This document shows positions 38,201-45,500 of a DNA stretch of 64,000 bases, in pieces. Both the position numbers and the translations under genes were made by a program. Each line of letters begins with the position of its first letter. Within the stretch, counting starts at the first letter, position 1. The notes beneath the pieces were generated by a model. That model had not been told where the DNA came from, made no database searches, and worked only from the letters and a program-made list of their open reading frames with translations. This stretch comes from Tomocerus qinae (Eukaryota; Arthropoda; Collembola; Entomobryomorpha; Tomoceridae): the NCBI GenBank assembly GCA_020055645.1, contig CM034547.1:620001-684000 (forward strand). The letters run 5' to 3'.

Positions 38201-40926
38201 AGAAAAATCGTGGCAGCTGTATGATTTAATTATTACTTTTAATTTTCACCTTGGCATGATTTTTTGTAGATATCAGTTGGAAAGGACGATTTTTCAAGAA
38301 TTGCTGGAGCTGAAGCGACTGCAGATCCGAGCTGGGAAGGCCAACGAGCAAGTGCTGGTGAAGAGATTGGCAGACAATTACCGCAAAGCTGGACTCAGTA
38401 TTAATTTCAGAGAATACGACGGACCCTACACCTTCCGAAATTTCGAAAAATATCTATATGGTACAGTGTACAAAATTTACCACTTTTTAGCCTTTTTTAC
38501 CATCACAGTGGGAAAAATGCACTTAATGGTAAAAATGCATTTAATGGTAAAAATGGTAAATTTTAGCGATTTTTTAGACAGCTGAGCACAGATACACTAG
38601 ACTTCCTAAAATATAAATTTTAAAACTTTTTTTTCTATGAAATATTTCCAATTAGCCACTTAATCAATTAAATTATTCATATTTATTTGATTGTACACCC
38701 AAAGTTATAAAAAATGAGAAAAGAAAGATTGTATTGCTATCGCCCATTTAAAATTGATGCTAATTTAATTGCAATTAATTTCTCAATCGGCAAGGGTAGT
38801 TAGCGTCCCCATTGGTTGAATCCTACTATGATTGATGAACACCTATCAATTTGTGACAACAATGATCATCTGCTAAGCTATTTCATACTTTGGCACCGAA
38901 TTTTATTCAAAATTCAAACACGAAATTTAAATGAAACTATTTTTTACCATTTTTACCACTTACCACTACTTTTTAGGTAGTGGTATTTAACGTTAAATAC
39001 CATTAAAACCACTTACCACTGGTAAGTGGTAAATGGTATTTTGTACACTGATATGGTACAAATGTTTATAAATTAATATAATTCACAAATGATGTAAGAA
39101 TTAAATACTAATTAAACAATTGATTGTGGCTATATAGAGCAGCTGCGACTGCTGCAAGCGAACAGAAGACTCCTCCCTCGATTTGCGCCGTCGGATGACT
39201 TGGAGAAATTAAGTGTGGCTCTCAAGAAGATGAATGCTACGAAATTACCCTTCCTAGATGACGTGGAGCGATCCGAGAGTTCTTGTGACCACACTCAATG
39301 CACACACACCACGCATCGATGTCACCATGCTGCCCATGCCTACACCGGAGTCCCTTGTGCTGCTTACAGTACTAAATTCTATTACATTATAGGGCCGGGC
39401 AGTGTACGATCTAGACCCCCATTATGAATATTTCGTTACCGCACTGGGCTGTACCCATTCTCGCTATGTCAACCGCTAAAAATGTTGCCTTTGTCAACGG
39501 ACTGACTACGTCGCCCGTAAGGCCTTAAAGTGAAAATAACGTGGAGTGAATTGTCCACATAATTTTTCAACGGCTCTGACCATCGACTTTTTCAGTTACT
39601 CACAAGGTATCACACGGGTTTTTTAATTTTTAGGAAGACACCCACGACCTAGGGTTTTTTTATTATAACTATAGGCATAAATGCAACCCTATACTATACC
39701 ATATAAGAAAACTACAGCTGACAATATCAACATCTGTCTAATCTTGCAACTGCTATTATTTACGCATATAAAAACAAAAATTAAGGGACAAAAAGTTTAT
39801 TGTTAACATATTTTAACATCACAGCAAACACGTTATTAACCTTTTCTGACAAAAAAATCGACTTTTCCTGGAAATTTAGGGGGGGGGGCTAGCACCCTCG
39901 ACTTGGCCAACCCCAACGATACATGCTTGCGATACATTTATTTCACGTAAAAGTGTAAAAGCTACAATTTGTTTCCACCTGAAAGTATATTTGTTCACAT
40001 TTTTGAATAGAAATATGAGAAAATTGGTATGTTTTGCTTATCTAGATGGAGCTTTAGTGCACATTCTGCACATTAGTGTATGTTTTGTAAAAGCCCAATA
40101 AACCCAGGGTTTTTTCAGTGAAGCGGGGTGGGTTTTTTGCCCAAAAACCCATACCCATAAAAAACCCAAACCCACAACCATTACTCAGGACAGTATTATG
40201 GACGTAGTCAGTCCGTTGACAAAGGCAACATTTTATTTTAAATTTAAATGGTGGTATTTAACTTTAAATCCCATTAAAAACCACAAGCTTTAAACTTAAT
40301 GAAATAAAAAGGTATAATGGTAATTATTTCAATAAACATTCGAAGACAATTTTCAAATATTTCATTTTTCAAGGGAAATTCGTTGAAATAAGAAAATTAA
40401 TGGCATGTTTGGCCACAATGTATTTTGTACACTGTCCCAGTGATAGAAAATAATGATGGTTGGTGTTACAGTTACAAATGTTTGATTGGCAGTAGGGAAA
40501 GGTCGGAAGAACGGTTTTCTGCCCCGGGTGAATCCTCTGAGGTCGCCGGGTCCTACCCAGAAGGATCCGCTAACCCGAAGTGTGATTGACGGTAGCGGCC
40601 TGTCTTCACAGGCAATGCAGATCTCCATCTCGCCGAGGGCGGACACACAGTCTCCGATCACCCTGGAGGTGCAGCAAGGAGCTAACACCCAAGTATTCTC
40701 ATTGCCAACGCAGAGTTTGGATCCGACGAAGAACTATTACGTCAGTCTGTCCATCAAACCGAACCCGAGTCCGAACATCTCCACCCCACCCGCCCCCACC
40801 CAGGCTGACATCAACCAGGCCCTAATTGACGAGTCGGGCTCCATCAGTGCTCCGCCTCCTCCCGCCGAACCCGATTCATACGTAGATGTAGCTCTAGATA
40901 GGGATAAACACAACAAGAGTCTGTAG
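11023..40926 (+). CDS. Ankyrin-repeat protein with Ser/Arg-rich middle and Cys/His-rich C-terminus (10 exons)
   Basis: Exons: 11023-11214, 11293-11551, 12147-12425, 15983-16057, 24138-24583, 25020-25201, 29221-32865, 38270-38460, 39138-39368, 40493-40926. All introns begin GT and end AG, phases match at every join, and the total is 5934 nt (1977 residues plus stop). The start is the first in-frame ATG, with A at -3 and G at +4. The N-terminal third is ankyrin repeats (TPLHLA, HPIHYAA, TPAHCGASKG, CPIHLAA-type motifs), which normally mediate protein binding. The middle is highly charged low-complexity sequence; the C-terminus has a helical Leu/Arg-rich segment and a Cys/His cluster. No membrane segment is seen, so a cytoplasmic or nuclear scaffold is inferred. 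I do not recognise a named orthologue. A donor-like GTAAGT overlaps the last codon, so another 3' exon is possible. Confidence 0.85.
11293..11551 (+). CDS. Ankyrin gene exon 2
   Basis: Enters in phase 0 after TTTTCAG and leaves in phase 1. It holds two to three ankyrin repeats, including ALHFCAESG and YTPLHLAVITGNRDAVVSLI, and ends within the next repeat (HWATG). Confidence 0.85.
11687..11914. mobile_element. Diverged hAT MITE in ankyrin intron 2
   Basis: Same family as 17340-17589: CAGACGGTATAACTAAATTA, the internal TTTGTCTAAAATGAGT, a G run, and the end TTCAATACAGCCTTG. No target duplication is recognisable. A (TTAGG)n tract starts about 20 bp later. Confidence 0.65.
11934..11953. repeat. 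Interstitial telomere-like (TTAGG)n
   Basis: About four TTAGG units in a row, next to a MITE end. TTAGG is the arthropod telomere repeat. Confidence 0.7.
12147..12425 (+). CDS. Ankyrin gene exon 3
   Basis: Phase 1 on both sides. The repeats EVEILDVLLANGA and HPIHYAAQMCG are followed by an inserted Ser/Gly-rich loop and then GLAILRRLIQHGAPVDVRD. The donor is GCAG/GTATCT. Confidence 0.85.
12517..14164. mobile_element. 1.65-kb non-autonomous DNA element in ankyrin intron 3
   Basis: Ends in AGCCTGGTACACAG and CTGTGTACCACGCT, inverse with one mismatch. It contains a strong inner palindrome (about 13325-13400 with 13525-13615, around GGCTAGGATTTAATTTGGGA). A diverged relative of its left two-thirds occurs at 21430-22200. 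No transposase frame is present. Confidence 0.6.
14165..15982. other. Ankyrin intron 3, remainder
   Basis: No exon or element recognised. A short imperfect palindrome (AAGGTGAGTGTAATTG / inverse) lies at about 14246-14322. Confidence 0.4.
15983..16057 (+). CDS. Ankyrin gene exon 4 (75-nt microexon)
   Basis: A short exon between TTACAG and GTACCT, phase 1 on both sides. It codes GDAILSLVNAGARVDAEDKDGLT, the second half of one ankyrin repeat and the start of the next. Joining to exon 5 restores DGLTALHCAASRGH, which supports both splice sites. Confidence 0.85.
16391..16625. mobile_element. Probable MITE remnant with GCGCGAAAATTTTTG core
   Basis: Shares the GGCGCGAAAATTTTTGATAT core and the closing GCCCCCCTGAATACGCGACT with the hAT-like MITEs. 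Its ends and duplication are not resolved. It is directly followed by (CCTAA)n. Confidence 0.45.
16626..16653. repeat. Interstitial telomere-like (CCTAA)n
   Basis: About five CCTAA units immediately after a MITE remnant in ankyrin intron 4. Confidence 0.7.
17340..17589. mobile_element. hAT-like MITE, 250 bp, with ATTGAAAT duplication
   Basis: Begins CAGTACTGTATTTAG and ends CTCAATACAGCCTTG (imperfect TIRs). It is flanked by ATTGAAAT at 17332-17339 and 17590-17597. It contains two CGCGCGAAGC cores and a G8 run. Almost identical to the copy at 22212-22460. Confidence 0.9.
17598..19000. other. Ankyrin intron 4, no gene recognised
   Basis: AT-rich. Weak inverted similarity between about 18450-18490 and 18925-18960 (AATTTGTCAAAAC / inverse) hints at an old element. 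Confidence 0.35.
19000..19960. mobile_element. Foldback element with duplicated ends
   Basis: CAAATCTAACCCTATG with CCGGTGTGTGTTAAAATGGG at about 19205-19272 is repeated inverted at about 19882-19950. A CCCTATGGAAACAGCCTAGA...GACTTCCGTACAGGGCAG stretch near 19042 recurs directly near 19815. No coding frame. Confidence 0.55.
20254..20777. mobile_element. MITE with 8-bp duplication ACTTGTGA
   Basis: The ends AGGCCACTTTAGACTCAT and ATGAGTCTAAAGTG are inverse. ACTTGTGA occurs at 20246-20253 and 20778-20785. A close copy lies at 33732-34254 inside the THAP element. The 8-bp duplication suggests the hAT or P superfamily. Confidence 0.75.
21234..21419. mobile_element. Short THAP/P-like MITE with ACTATTTC duplication
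   Basis: Its right end GACGACCTAACAAGG(inverse)...AAAGTACCTTG matches the terminus of the element at 33055-34351. The left end is a shortened version (ATGCTATAGTGGGGATTGAA). Flanked by ACTATTTC at 21226-21233 and 21420-21427. Confidence 0.7.
21706..21893 (-). pseudogene. Exon-like segment embedded in a DNA element
   Basis: An open frame codes MCTKVIIVANSAFLYSLFDI followed by QLTFSWEKPVVMDTAMHRSL and WFYPIQTG. It is missing from the related element at 12690-13340, where unrelated DNA lies between the same flanks. It looks like a captured exon piece; no protein family recognised. Confidence 0.25.
22212..22460. mobile_element. hAT-like MITE, 249 bp, with GTGTAGTA duplication
   Basis: Same family and almost same sequence as 17340-17589. 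GTGTAGTA flanks at 22204-22211 and 22461-22468. Nested in a palindromic element, so it is the younger insertion. Confidence 0.92.
22794..23213. mobile_element. 420-bp palindromic MITE at TTAA
   Basis: TTAA then GGGCCCAGTACCTTTAAATT, and inverted at the other end before TTAA. The arms are about 175 bp around a 70-bp centre. A second copy of exactly the same length is at 44508-44927. TTAA targets are typical of piggyBac-type transposition. Confidence 0.85.
23214..24137. other. End of ankyrin intron 4, no gene recognised
   Basis: A 99-codon plus-strand frame at 23557-23856 has no family resemblance, no splice context and no repeat. I do not call it. Confidence 0.4.
24138..24583 (+). CDS. Ankyrin gene exon 5
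   Basis: Follows an 8 kb intron. It carries about four and a half consecutive ankyrin repeats (ALHCAASRGHTDC, TSLFYAVTLGHADC, TPAHCGASKGQLE, LPLHEAVISRRKD, CPIHLAALNNNVE). It enters in phase 1 and ends in phase 0 at AAG/GTAAGC. The sequence is noticeably more GC-rich than its flanks. Confidence 0.9.
25020..25201 (+). CDS. Ankyrin gene exon 6 (last ankyrin repeat)
   Basis: Begins ILIDYRADLN in phase 0 after TTGGCAG, completes the repeat begun in exon 5, then runs through TALDAAMFRGNSAVAKFLQLHGG. It ends in phase 2 at AACAG/GTAATA, and the split Arg codon is completed by exon 7. Confidence 0.9.
25640..25812 (+). mobile_element. HINE right-end fragment in ankyrin intron 6
   Basis: A core remnant (TTTTGATAATCAATGTTAAT), then CACTCAGGCGAGCTTCTGTT and the hairpin-like TACTGCTTGCCGTTCGG. 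The left end is absent. Confidence 0.65.
26843..27310 (-). pseudogene. Relic coding DNA with STPR-like repeats
   Basis: Three or more diverged copies of a roughly 23-residue repeat are visible in different frames: DDPVMRTQEKQWDAMAYQIA followed by RLDPAIRSPEKRGMQ, and RDAIAHKNARLNS followed by VCIPEKQKDAVATF. An acidic/basic stretch, SVQENLQEDQERANAKTEK, lies upstream. Such RxxDPxxRxxEK repeats occur in STPR-domain proteins and in the N-terminal part of some Helitron/Helentron replicase polyproteins. Frameshifts and lack of a start make it a pseudogene. The link to Helentrons is inference; no helicase or Rep motif is seen here. Confidence 0.35.
27340..28060. repeat. Degenerate GAAATGTAAAA-type repeats
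   Basis: ACGAAATGTAAAA and close variants recur at irregular spacing (for example near 27458, 27850 and 27874), with GAAAGTAC between. It looks like a decayed tandem array or coding repeat; unit not resolved. Confidence 0.4.
28239..28276. repeat. (GACA/GACG)n microsatellite
   Basis: CAGACAGACGGACAGACAGA and its continuation, about nine tetranucleotide units. Similar GTCC/GACA tracts mark HINE left ends, but no other HINE sequence is adjacent. Confidence 0.7.
28300..29220. other. End of ankyrin intron 6, no gene recognised
   Basis: AT-rich; nothing recognised other than the acceptor of exon 7. Confidence 0.4.
29221..32865 (+). CDS. Ankyrin gene exon 7: large Ser/Arg/Lys/Glu low-complexity exon
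   Basis: Codes 1214 residues without a break, rich in Ser, Arg, Lys, Glu and Asp, with many SP and RS dipeptides (likely phosphorylation sites, inferred). It contains a 16-unit tandem repeat of a 10-residue unit (about 30711-31190) and four 13-residue units of the type SPVLEEQLENEGI (about 31660-31815). A short predicted coiled coil, around IELQEELLALRRDVDRRL, lies near 32235-32290. It enters in phase 2 after TTTTGTAG and ends in phase 2 at AGAAA/GTAAGC. Reading straight on meets TAA at 32868, so an unspliced transcript would end four codons later. Confidence 0.88.
30711..31190 (+). repeat. Coding minisatellite: 16 x 30 bp (SRSQSKDLSK)
   Basis: Sixteen in-frame 30-bp units coding variants of SRSQSKDLSK. 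Inner units are nearly identical at the DNA level (AGTCGTTCCCAATCAAAAGA); outer ones diverge (HLSK at the start, DMRR at the end), the usual pattern of recent internal expansion. Confidence 0.95.
31660..31815 (+). repeat. Coding repeat: 4 x 39 bp (SPVLEEQLENEGI)
   Basis: Four units of 13 residues; the first two are almost identical (TCGCCAGTTTTAGAGGAGCA), the last two change to EEKSENERT and EEKSESESG. Confidence 0.9.
32879..33045. mobile_element. hAT-like MITE 13 bp after an exon donor
   Basis: CAGTACCGTATTTAG...CTCAATACGGCCTTG, internally shortened relative to the 250-bp family members. Flanks CATCACTA and CATCTATA match at six of eight bases. It lies just inside the intron after exon 7. 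Confidence 0.75.
33251..33571 (+). CDS. THAP-domain ORF inside a transposable element
   Basis: From the ATG at 33251 the 106-residue product has C4, C9, C55 and H58 with P29 and W38, the C2CH zinc pattern of THAP DNA-binding domains (C-x2-4-C-x35-53-C-x2-H). The ICSDHFEDDD motif follows. The usual closing AVPTIF-type box is absent: the frame runs into unrelated hydrophobic sequence and stops, so no transposase domain follows. It lies between the inverted repeats of the element at 33055-34351, in an intron of the ankyrin gene. THAP domains are the N-terminal DNA-binding domains of P-element transposases, so this is probably the relic of one rather than a host gene. Confidence 0.6.
   Translation: MVHCSVPGCGSQYKALKNLGLSKRFYRIPMNVFIRKSWMAKCGLAFEPCKDVRICSDHFEDDDVLINDPKKSLKSTAHLLLLNRINNCYCYPFLIVEYLMILLNCV
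33732..34254. mobile_element. Nested MITE, copy of 20254-20777
   Basis: About 95% like 20254-20777 along its length, with ends GGCCACTTCAGACTCATTCT and ATGAGTCTAAAGTGGCC. Sits within the THAP element; its own duplication is not evident. Confidence 0.75.
34664..34873. mobile_element. Mariner-like MITE
   Basis: Inverse ends TTAGGTTGGCTCACTTGGGT and its complement, with the TTAGGTTGG start seen in mariner elements, next to TA. An inner palindrome (GTGGATCCAAATTGGACAAT...) is present. No transposase. Confidence 0.7.
35813..36814. mobile_element. 1-kb foldback element inside the minisatellite
   Basis: Ends ACAGGGTGTCAAACTAGGAT and its complement. The outer arms (about 200 bp) are near-perfect. 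The centre is built of GCGGCAACA-type units, again as inverse halves (36030-36240 and 36300-36560). TAGTA on both sides may be a 5-bp duplication, but the repeat context makes this ambiguous. Confidence 0.85.
37591..38269. other. End of ankyrin intron 7
   Basis: A few diverged units of about 60-70 bp (TACATGTCGATGAAAGATTT...GGAAAGGGGCGG) near 37630-37870, then unique DNA. Confidence 0.5.
38270..38460 (+). CDS. Ankyrin gene exon 8
   Basis: Codes a predicted helix (IFQELLELKRLQIRAGKANE) followed by FREYDGPYTFRNFEKYLY. The low-redundancy sequence looks strongly constrained. It enters in phase 2 after TTTTGTAG and leaves in phase 1. Its donor lies inside the target-site duplication of a MITE that begins 4 nt further on. 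Confidence 0.85.
38464..39050. mobile_element. hAT-like MITE inserted at a splice donor
   Basis: Ends CAGTGTACAAAAT and ATTTTGTACACTG, with ATATGGTA at 38456-38463 and 39051-39058. The duplicated 8 bp includes the last five bases of exon 8 and the GTA of its donor. The inside contains ACCACTT/AAGTGGT short inverse repeats. Confidence 0.9.
39138..39368 (+). CDS. Ankyrin gene exon 9 (Cys/His cluster)
   Basis: Begins QLRLLQANRRLLPRF and continues through DDLEKLSVALKKMNATKLPF to a Cys/His-rich run (CDHTQCTHTTHRCHH, then VPCAAY). The spacing suggests metal binding, but no standard zinc-finger pattern fits exactly. Enters in phase 1; ends at TACA/GTACTA in phase 1. Confidence 0.8.
39369..40492. 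mobile_element. Ankyrin intron 9 with inverted repeats
   Basis: A perfect 30-bp pair, TGTTGCCTTTGTCAACGGAC... at 39483-39512 and inverse at 40201-40230, encloses a truncated CGTATCCAG-family MITE remnant (about 39840-39930, with a G9 run). A segment near 40230-40440 resembles the MITE at 38464. Confidence 0.55.
40493..40926 (+). CDS. Ankyrin gene exon 10 (C-terminus)
   Basis: Starts after GATTGGCAG in phase 1. It codes 144 codons of Pro/Ser-rich sequence with a fairly ordered stretch (SPITLEVQQGANTQVF) and ends KHNKSL-stop. An AATAAA follows about 50 nt after the stop. Because the stop TAG overlaps a good donor (TA/GTAAGT), a longer form ending in a later exon cannot be excluded. Confidence 0.8.
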
Positions 40927-40977
40927 TAAGTATAAATATTCTGCAAACCAGTATTTCCCACACAACCGTCCCCCTTT

Positions 40978-40983
40978 AATAAA
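40978..40983 (+). terminator. Polyadenylation signal AATAAA of the ankyrin gene
   Basis: A canonical AATAAA about 52 nt downstream of the TAG at 40924, the expected place for cleavage and polyadenylation if exon 10 is terminal. Confidence 0.5.
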
Positions 40984-42271
40984 CTTCAACTGACGCTTTA
41001 GCAAGTTTATGATTTTTCAATATTCTGGACAACTGACTTTTGTGGATTCAATTTCCCCGAAACTATAAATACAATTGTGAGAATGGTAGAAATGTTACCG
41101 TTTGATTCCAATCTGAAACTCATCGGTTTGTATCAGAAGAGAGTTATTGAACGTGATGTGTCCCAATCCCAAAGAAGTTCAGTCTCTACGGAATCAGGTG
41201 GGTGGGACAACATCTTGTCGTTTTTATGACTACAAATGTAATCAGCATTTTCTGAAGGTGAAATTTTTTCGGGAGTGTCTGGACGGGACGGGACACACCT
41301 ACGCTTGACGACTTTCAATAATTGGTTAATTGAAACTTTTAGCAATTGGTTTTATACATAACGATGAGTTTGATTGAGCATCAGTGATGACATTTGGATT
41401 GTATTGTAATTTGTCTGATGAATGACGTCGTAAAACATAATTCAAATGTATATTCAAATAATAAATGAATGAAAATGGACTTTCACGGTTTTATTTTGTA
41501 TATTTACTAGTGTAACAGTTTAAGCTTTGTGTTAGTTGAGGGTGTTGTGAATGAGCAGCAGCCTATGCTAATGAGTCCGACTCTACTATAGACTAGTGAT
41601 AGACTAGGCGTCTTTGTATTAATCATAAACAAAATTGACGTGCAGGATTCGGTATGGTGTAACGCTGTAAGTGTCCCATTCGTAATAAAGAATATTTATT
41701 GACAGAGTAATATTTTTCAATACACGCACGGCGTTTACAATGGGAATATTTCTAAATAAATTACTATAAGTAAGTAGGTCTGAATAAACCTAAAAAAACT
41801 TTGAATGGTGGATATACCCCCAGTCAGAAAATTAAGAAAAAAACGATGAAAACTATTCTGAGCGTTTGAAATGAACAATTAATCCGTATTGGCTGGAGAT
41901 GGTGACCTGGAACTTCTCGGTGGCTATATTTTGGAACTTACATCGTTGACTTGAACTTAAAACGTGTTCAACACGAAAATATCATTACAAATAAAAAAAT
42001 TTGCACTAATTGCCCAGTCATTGAAACATTTCCAAAAGAGTCATGTCGAGGTAGCAAACTGATGACAGCCAACTTCGGGATATTCCAAACGTTTCTGTAA
42101 CCAATAATCAAACAAAACAATAATGAAGTAAATACATGACACTCATAATAGTCACTGACACAAACCTCAAAATACGCAGTTCCTATCAATTTAAATTCTT
42201 TTTACAAACTCAGAATTTGCTAAAATATGTTTTAAAATGCAACCTTTTTATAAAAATTGGATGAAAGGTTT

Positions 42272-42277
42272 TTTATT
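42272..42277 (-). terminator. Polyadenylation signal of period
   Basis: AATAAA on the minus strand (TTTATT on plus), 63 nt past the period stop codon, giving a short 3' UTR if used. Confidence 0.5.
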
Positions 42278-42339
42278 TTCCAAATGAATGAGCTTAAAAA
42301 TATATTCAAGTATTGTACAACAGCGATCAGAAAGTATTT

Positions 42340-42525
42340 TTAATATAAATGCCCGGATTCTAATAATGGACTCGAATTTGCCTTTTCATCTTTGTTGGAT
42401 TCTACATTTCCTCGGAGATCCTCGCCACTCTCTGAACCACTCTCTTCTAAACTCCCACGTTCCTCCTGCTCCATTTCTATCTCATCGTAAAGCAAACACA
42501 GCTGGTCATTCACAATCGACGATTG
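42340..42525 (-). CDS. per: period terminal exon
   Basis: Codes [20 protein letters not shown] and an acidic Ser/Glu tail ending LLESGHLY-stop. VNxQLxxLYxxxE is the end of the conserved C-terminal block in insect PERIODs. Acceptor AAATTGCAG. Confidence 0.92.
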   Translation of the reverse strand, partial: QSSIVNDQLCLLYDEIEMEQEERGSLEESGSESGEDLRGNVESNKDEKANSSPLLESGHLY

Positions 42526-45500
42526 CTGCAATTTGAAAAAAAACTATATAAAAAATAAATTGACACAGAGCCCTGAAACGGGCTCGACCCCTTATCTGTA
42601 CCTTTCCAAGAATCTTAAGAGCCTGCAAGTCTTTCTGGAGGATTTGGCTCAAATCCGTCTGCGGTATTTTATAGCGGTAAACGATATCTTCGGTCATCTT
42701 GATATTTTCCATCCAGGGCGGCACTTTGCTGCGCATCCTTCGTGTTTTCTTCAGTGCAATGCCCGCCATTTCTGTTTTTTCCGCATGATTGGCCCACATC
42801 ATTTCTTGATCGCCATCCTCCGATTGACACGTGTCATAACTGTCCATCTTTTCTTTATTTTCATTTTCTGAATTATTTTTACGCCAGGACCGGACTGGTG
42901 GATCCAAAATGGAATTTGACGAGGAGGATGAACTACACTCCTCCAAATACTTGCTCCCGAATCCATCAGAACTAGAGGCGGGAGAACTGTCGTTTTCCAT
43001 CTCTGGTTCCTCTCTTTCTAGGGAGTTTTTATCCGTATTCTCCCGCTCATTACTAGTATCATTATCAACTGATTCGAGTTGTGGGCAGTTCTGCTGAGAT
43101 GTACTATTGAAAGAATCCTGAATGGATATCGATGTACACCCAACAGAACCCTGCGCATCCGTTGTCAATGACAGCCCGGCAGTCGAAGAGTTCAAATGTT
43201 TTTCCACCCTGGGGGATTGATGGGCCACGGGGGTCGGCATTGTGATCATGTTGATCGTTGACTGAGTGAAGGATTGAGTACTTGCCCTATTTGCCGTATT
43301 TTGTGAACCCGCTTGGATAACTCCCGGGATATTCGGCATTAGAACCGGTGCACTTTGACCCACTACTTGAAACGCTATAGGCTGTAAAACCACCCCACCC
43401 GGGACCGCATACTGAACTGAAAATTCCACAATAATAATAATAATAATAAATTGATTTTTGCAAAAGTAGATCCTTTCGTCAGTTCGTATTATGAGCATTC
43501 GGACATTCATGACCAAGGCCGCAGCCAGAAAAAAAATTTGGGGGGGGGGGGACCGAGAAAAAATACCATAATTTTCGCGCTTCGCGAAAATAGCAAAAAT
43601 TAGCATTTTTTTTGGTTTTTAGACAATAATTCTATGTGTCTAAAATCGAAAAAAAATCGCTAAATTCTCGATGCCCCCCGAAACTTTTTTCTGGCTGCAG
43701 CCCTGTATCTTTATGGGGTCATTTTTCATTCTAAAATTGGCTGAATTAATAAGTAAACCTGAGGGAAAAATTTTGAAAATCGCGCCATGAATTACACAGG
43801 GGATACCTCTACTCACTTTCGAGGGACCTAACCTCCTAACCTAACCTAACCTAATTAAAACAATAACATTGATAGGTTAGGATTTACCCTCTGCTTTACT
43901 CGAGCCAGCCAGGATTTGCGTTAAAAGACGATCAGGCACCCGATAACACAACGACTTAACAACCAAACCAACCAACATTACAATTACTCAGAAATTCGCA
44001 ACCCAAGCAAGCCTTCTATCAAGTGAAATAACTGCAGTGAAAATTTGCATTATTTGCTTAGCTTGAGAATTTAAAACCAATAATTTAGACTGAAAAATAA
44101 GTCATTGTTGGATTGTCGGAGGATATTCAGATAATTCAGATCGATTTTTGTTAAACTTACGCGTGCGAAAACCATATGAATATAAATATGCGGAGATAAA
44201 ATGAGAAAAATCAAAATTTGTTAACCTTGTTGCGGAATGAAATTTTGCTGACCCGGAACAAAGACAAGAGACGGTCGATAATTCCCTTGGTTAATGTCAA
44301 CACTAACAGGTGAAACAACTTGATTAATTCCGGGAAGTGGCACTGGAGCTGTTGGCTGGTACAAATGATATCCAGGCCCCCCAGGTTGAGCACCTAATTT
44401 CTCCGCCACATTTTGCCCACTTTTCAGTTTTAATGATTTTTATTAGTTAGGAGTTTGGAGTCAATACTTAAAATAAAAAAATAATGTTAAGTCTGGATAC
44501 AATGTAATTAAGAGCCCAGTTCCTTTAAATTGGGAAATCTCTGATGACTATCAAAATACATGTAAAAATTGCTTTACAACTCTTGGAATTCTGTCTCAAG
44601 TTCTTACTCGATTTTCTTGTGTGGCACATTTTTGGAATCCTGGATATATTGTAGACCCCCTCATTGTACAAAATATACGATATATTTACTCATTAATATA
44701 TCTTATTGTGATTATAATTTTGTAAACGACAAAATCTGCTAAAAAATTTAAATGTCGTATATTTTGTACAATGGGGTGGTCGACAATATATTCAGGATTC
44801 CAAAAATGTGCCACAAAAGAAAATCGGGTAAGAACTTGAGACAGAATTCCAAGAGTTTTAAAGCAATTTTTACATGTATTTTGATAGTCATCAGAGATTT
44901 CCAAATTTAAAGGAACTGGGCTCTTAAGGGAAGTGTATGAATCTGAAAGTGGGAAAACTCGATAACTTTGTATATAGTAAAATAACCATGGATATAATTT
45001 TCAATGAAGCAGAATAGTCAATTTATTGCACAAAAGTAGTTTGCAAAGCTCTTTCTTGTTCTATCTCTTCTTGCTACTCATCACTTAGGCCCATATTTTT
45101 AATAAACACTCCCACTCTAATCTCCACTCTTTGAGAGTGTAAGGTATGTATCGAGGTACCTTTCACTCTCGAAAAAGTGCGTAAAAAGTGCGTGAGAGTG
45201 AGAATCGAGTCATTAAAAATATGGGCCTTATCACCTTTGAATCTAAATATCTCCGAACCGAATATTACTTATTGGGACTGTGTAGACCAATGTGTTATAG
45301 GAACTTTTAACTTTTCTTCTCTCGACTGGGTTGAATTTAGGCAACGGTACCTCGTTGCCGTTGTTGACGGTAAACATTGTTGCTAATTCATCTTTTACCA
45401 AGGGCAACAAAGGCAACACTCTCATTTGGTCATGTAAAACTTATCATATATAACAAACCTAACCTAAATGAAATAAACAAATTCGACAGTTATCTATAAA

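Larger units (their letters stand above)
40927..42339. other. Convergent intergenic region
   Basis: Between the stop codons of the ankyrin gene (+) and period (-). Apart from the two polyadenylation signals no gene or clear repeat is seen. Confidence 0.6.
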
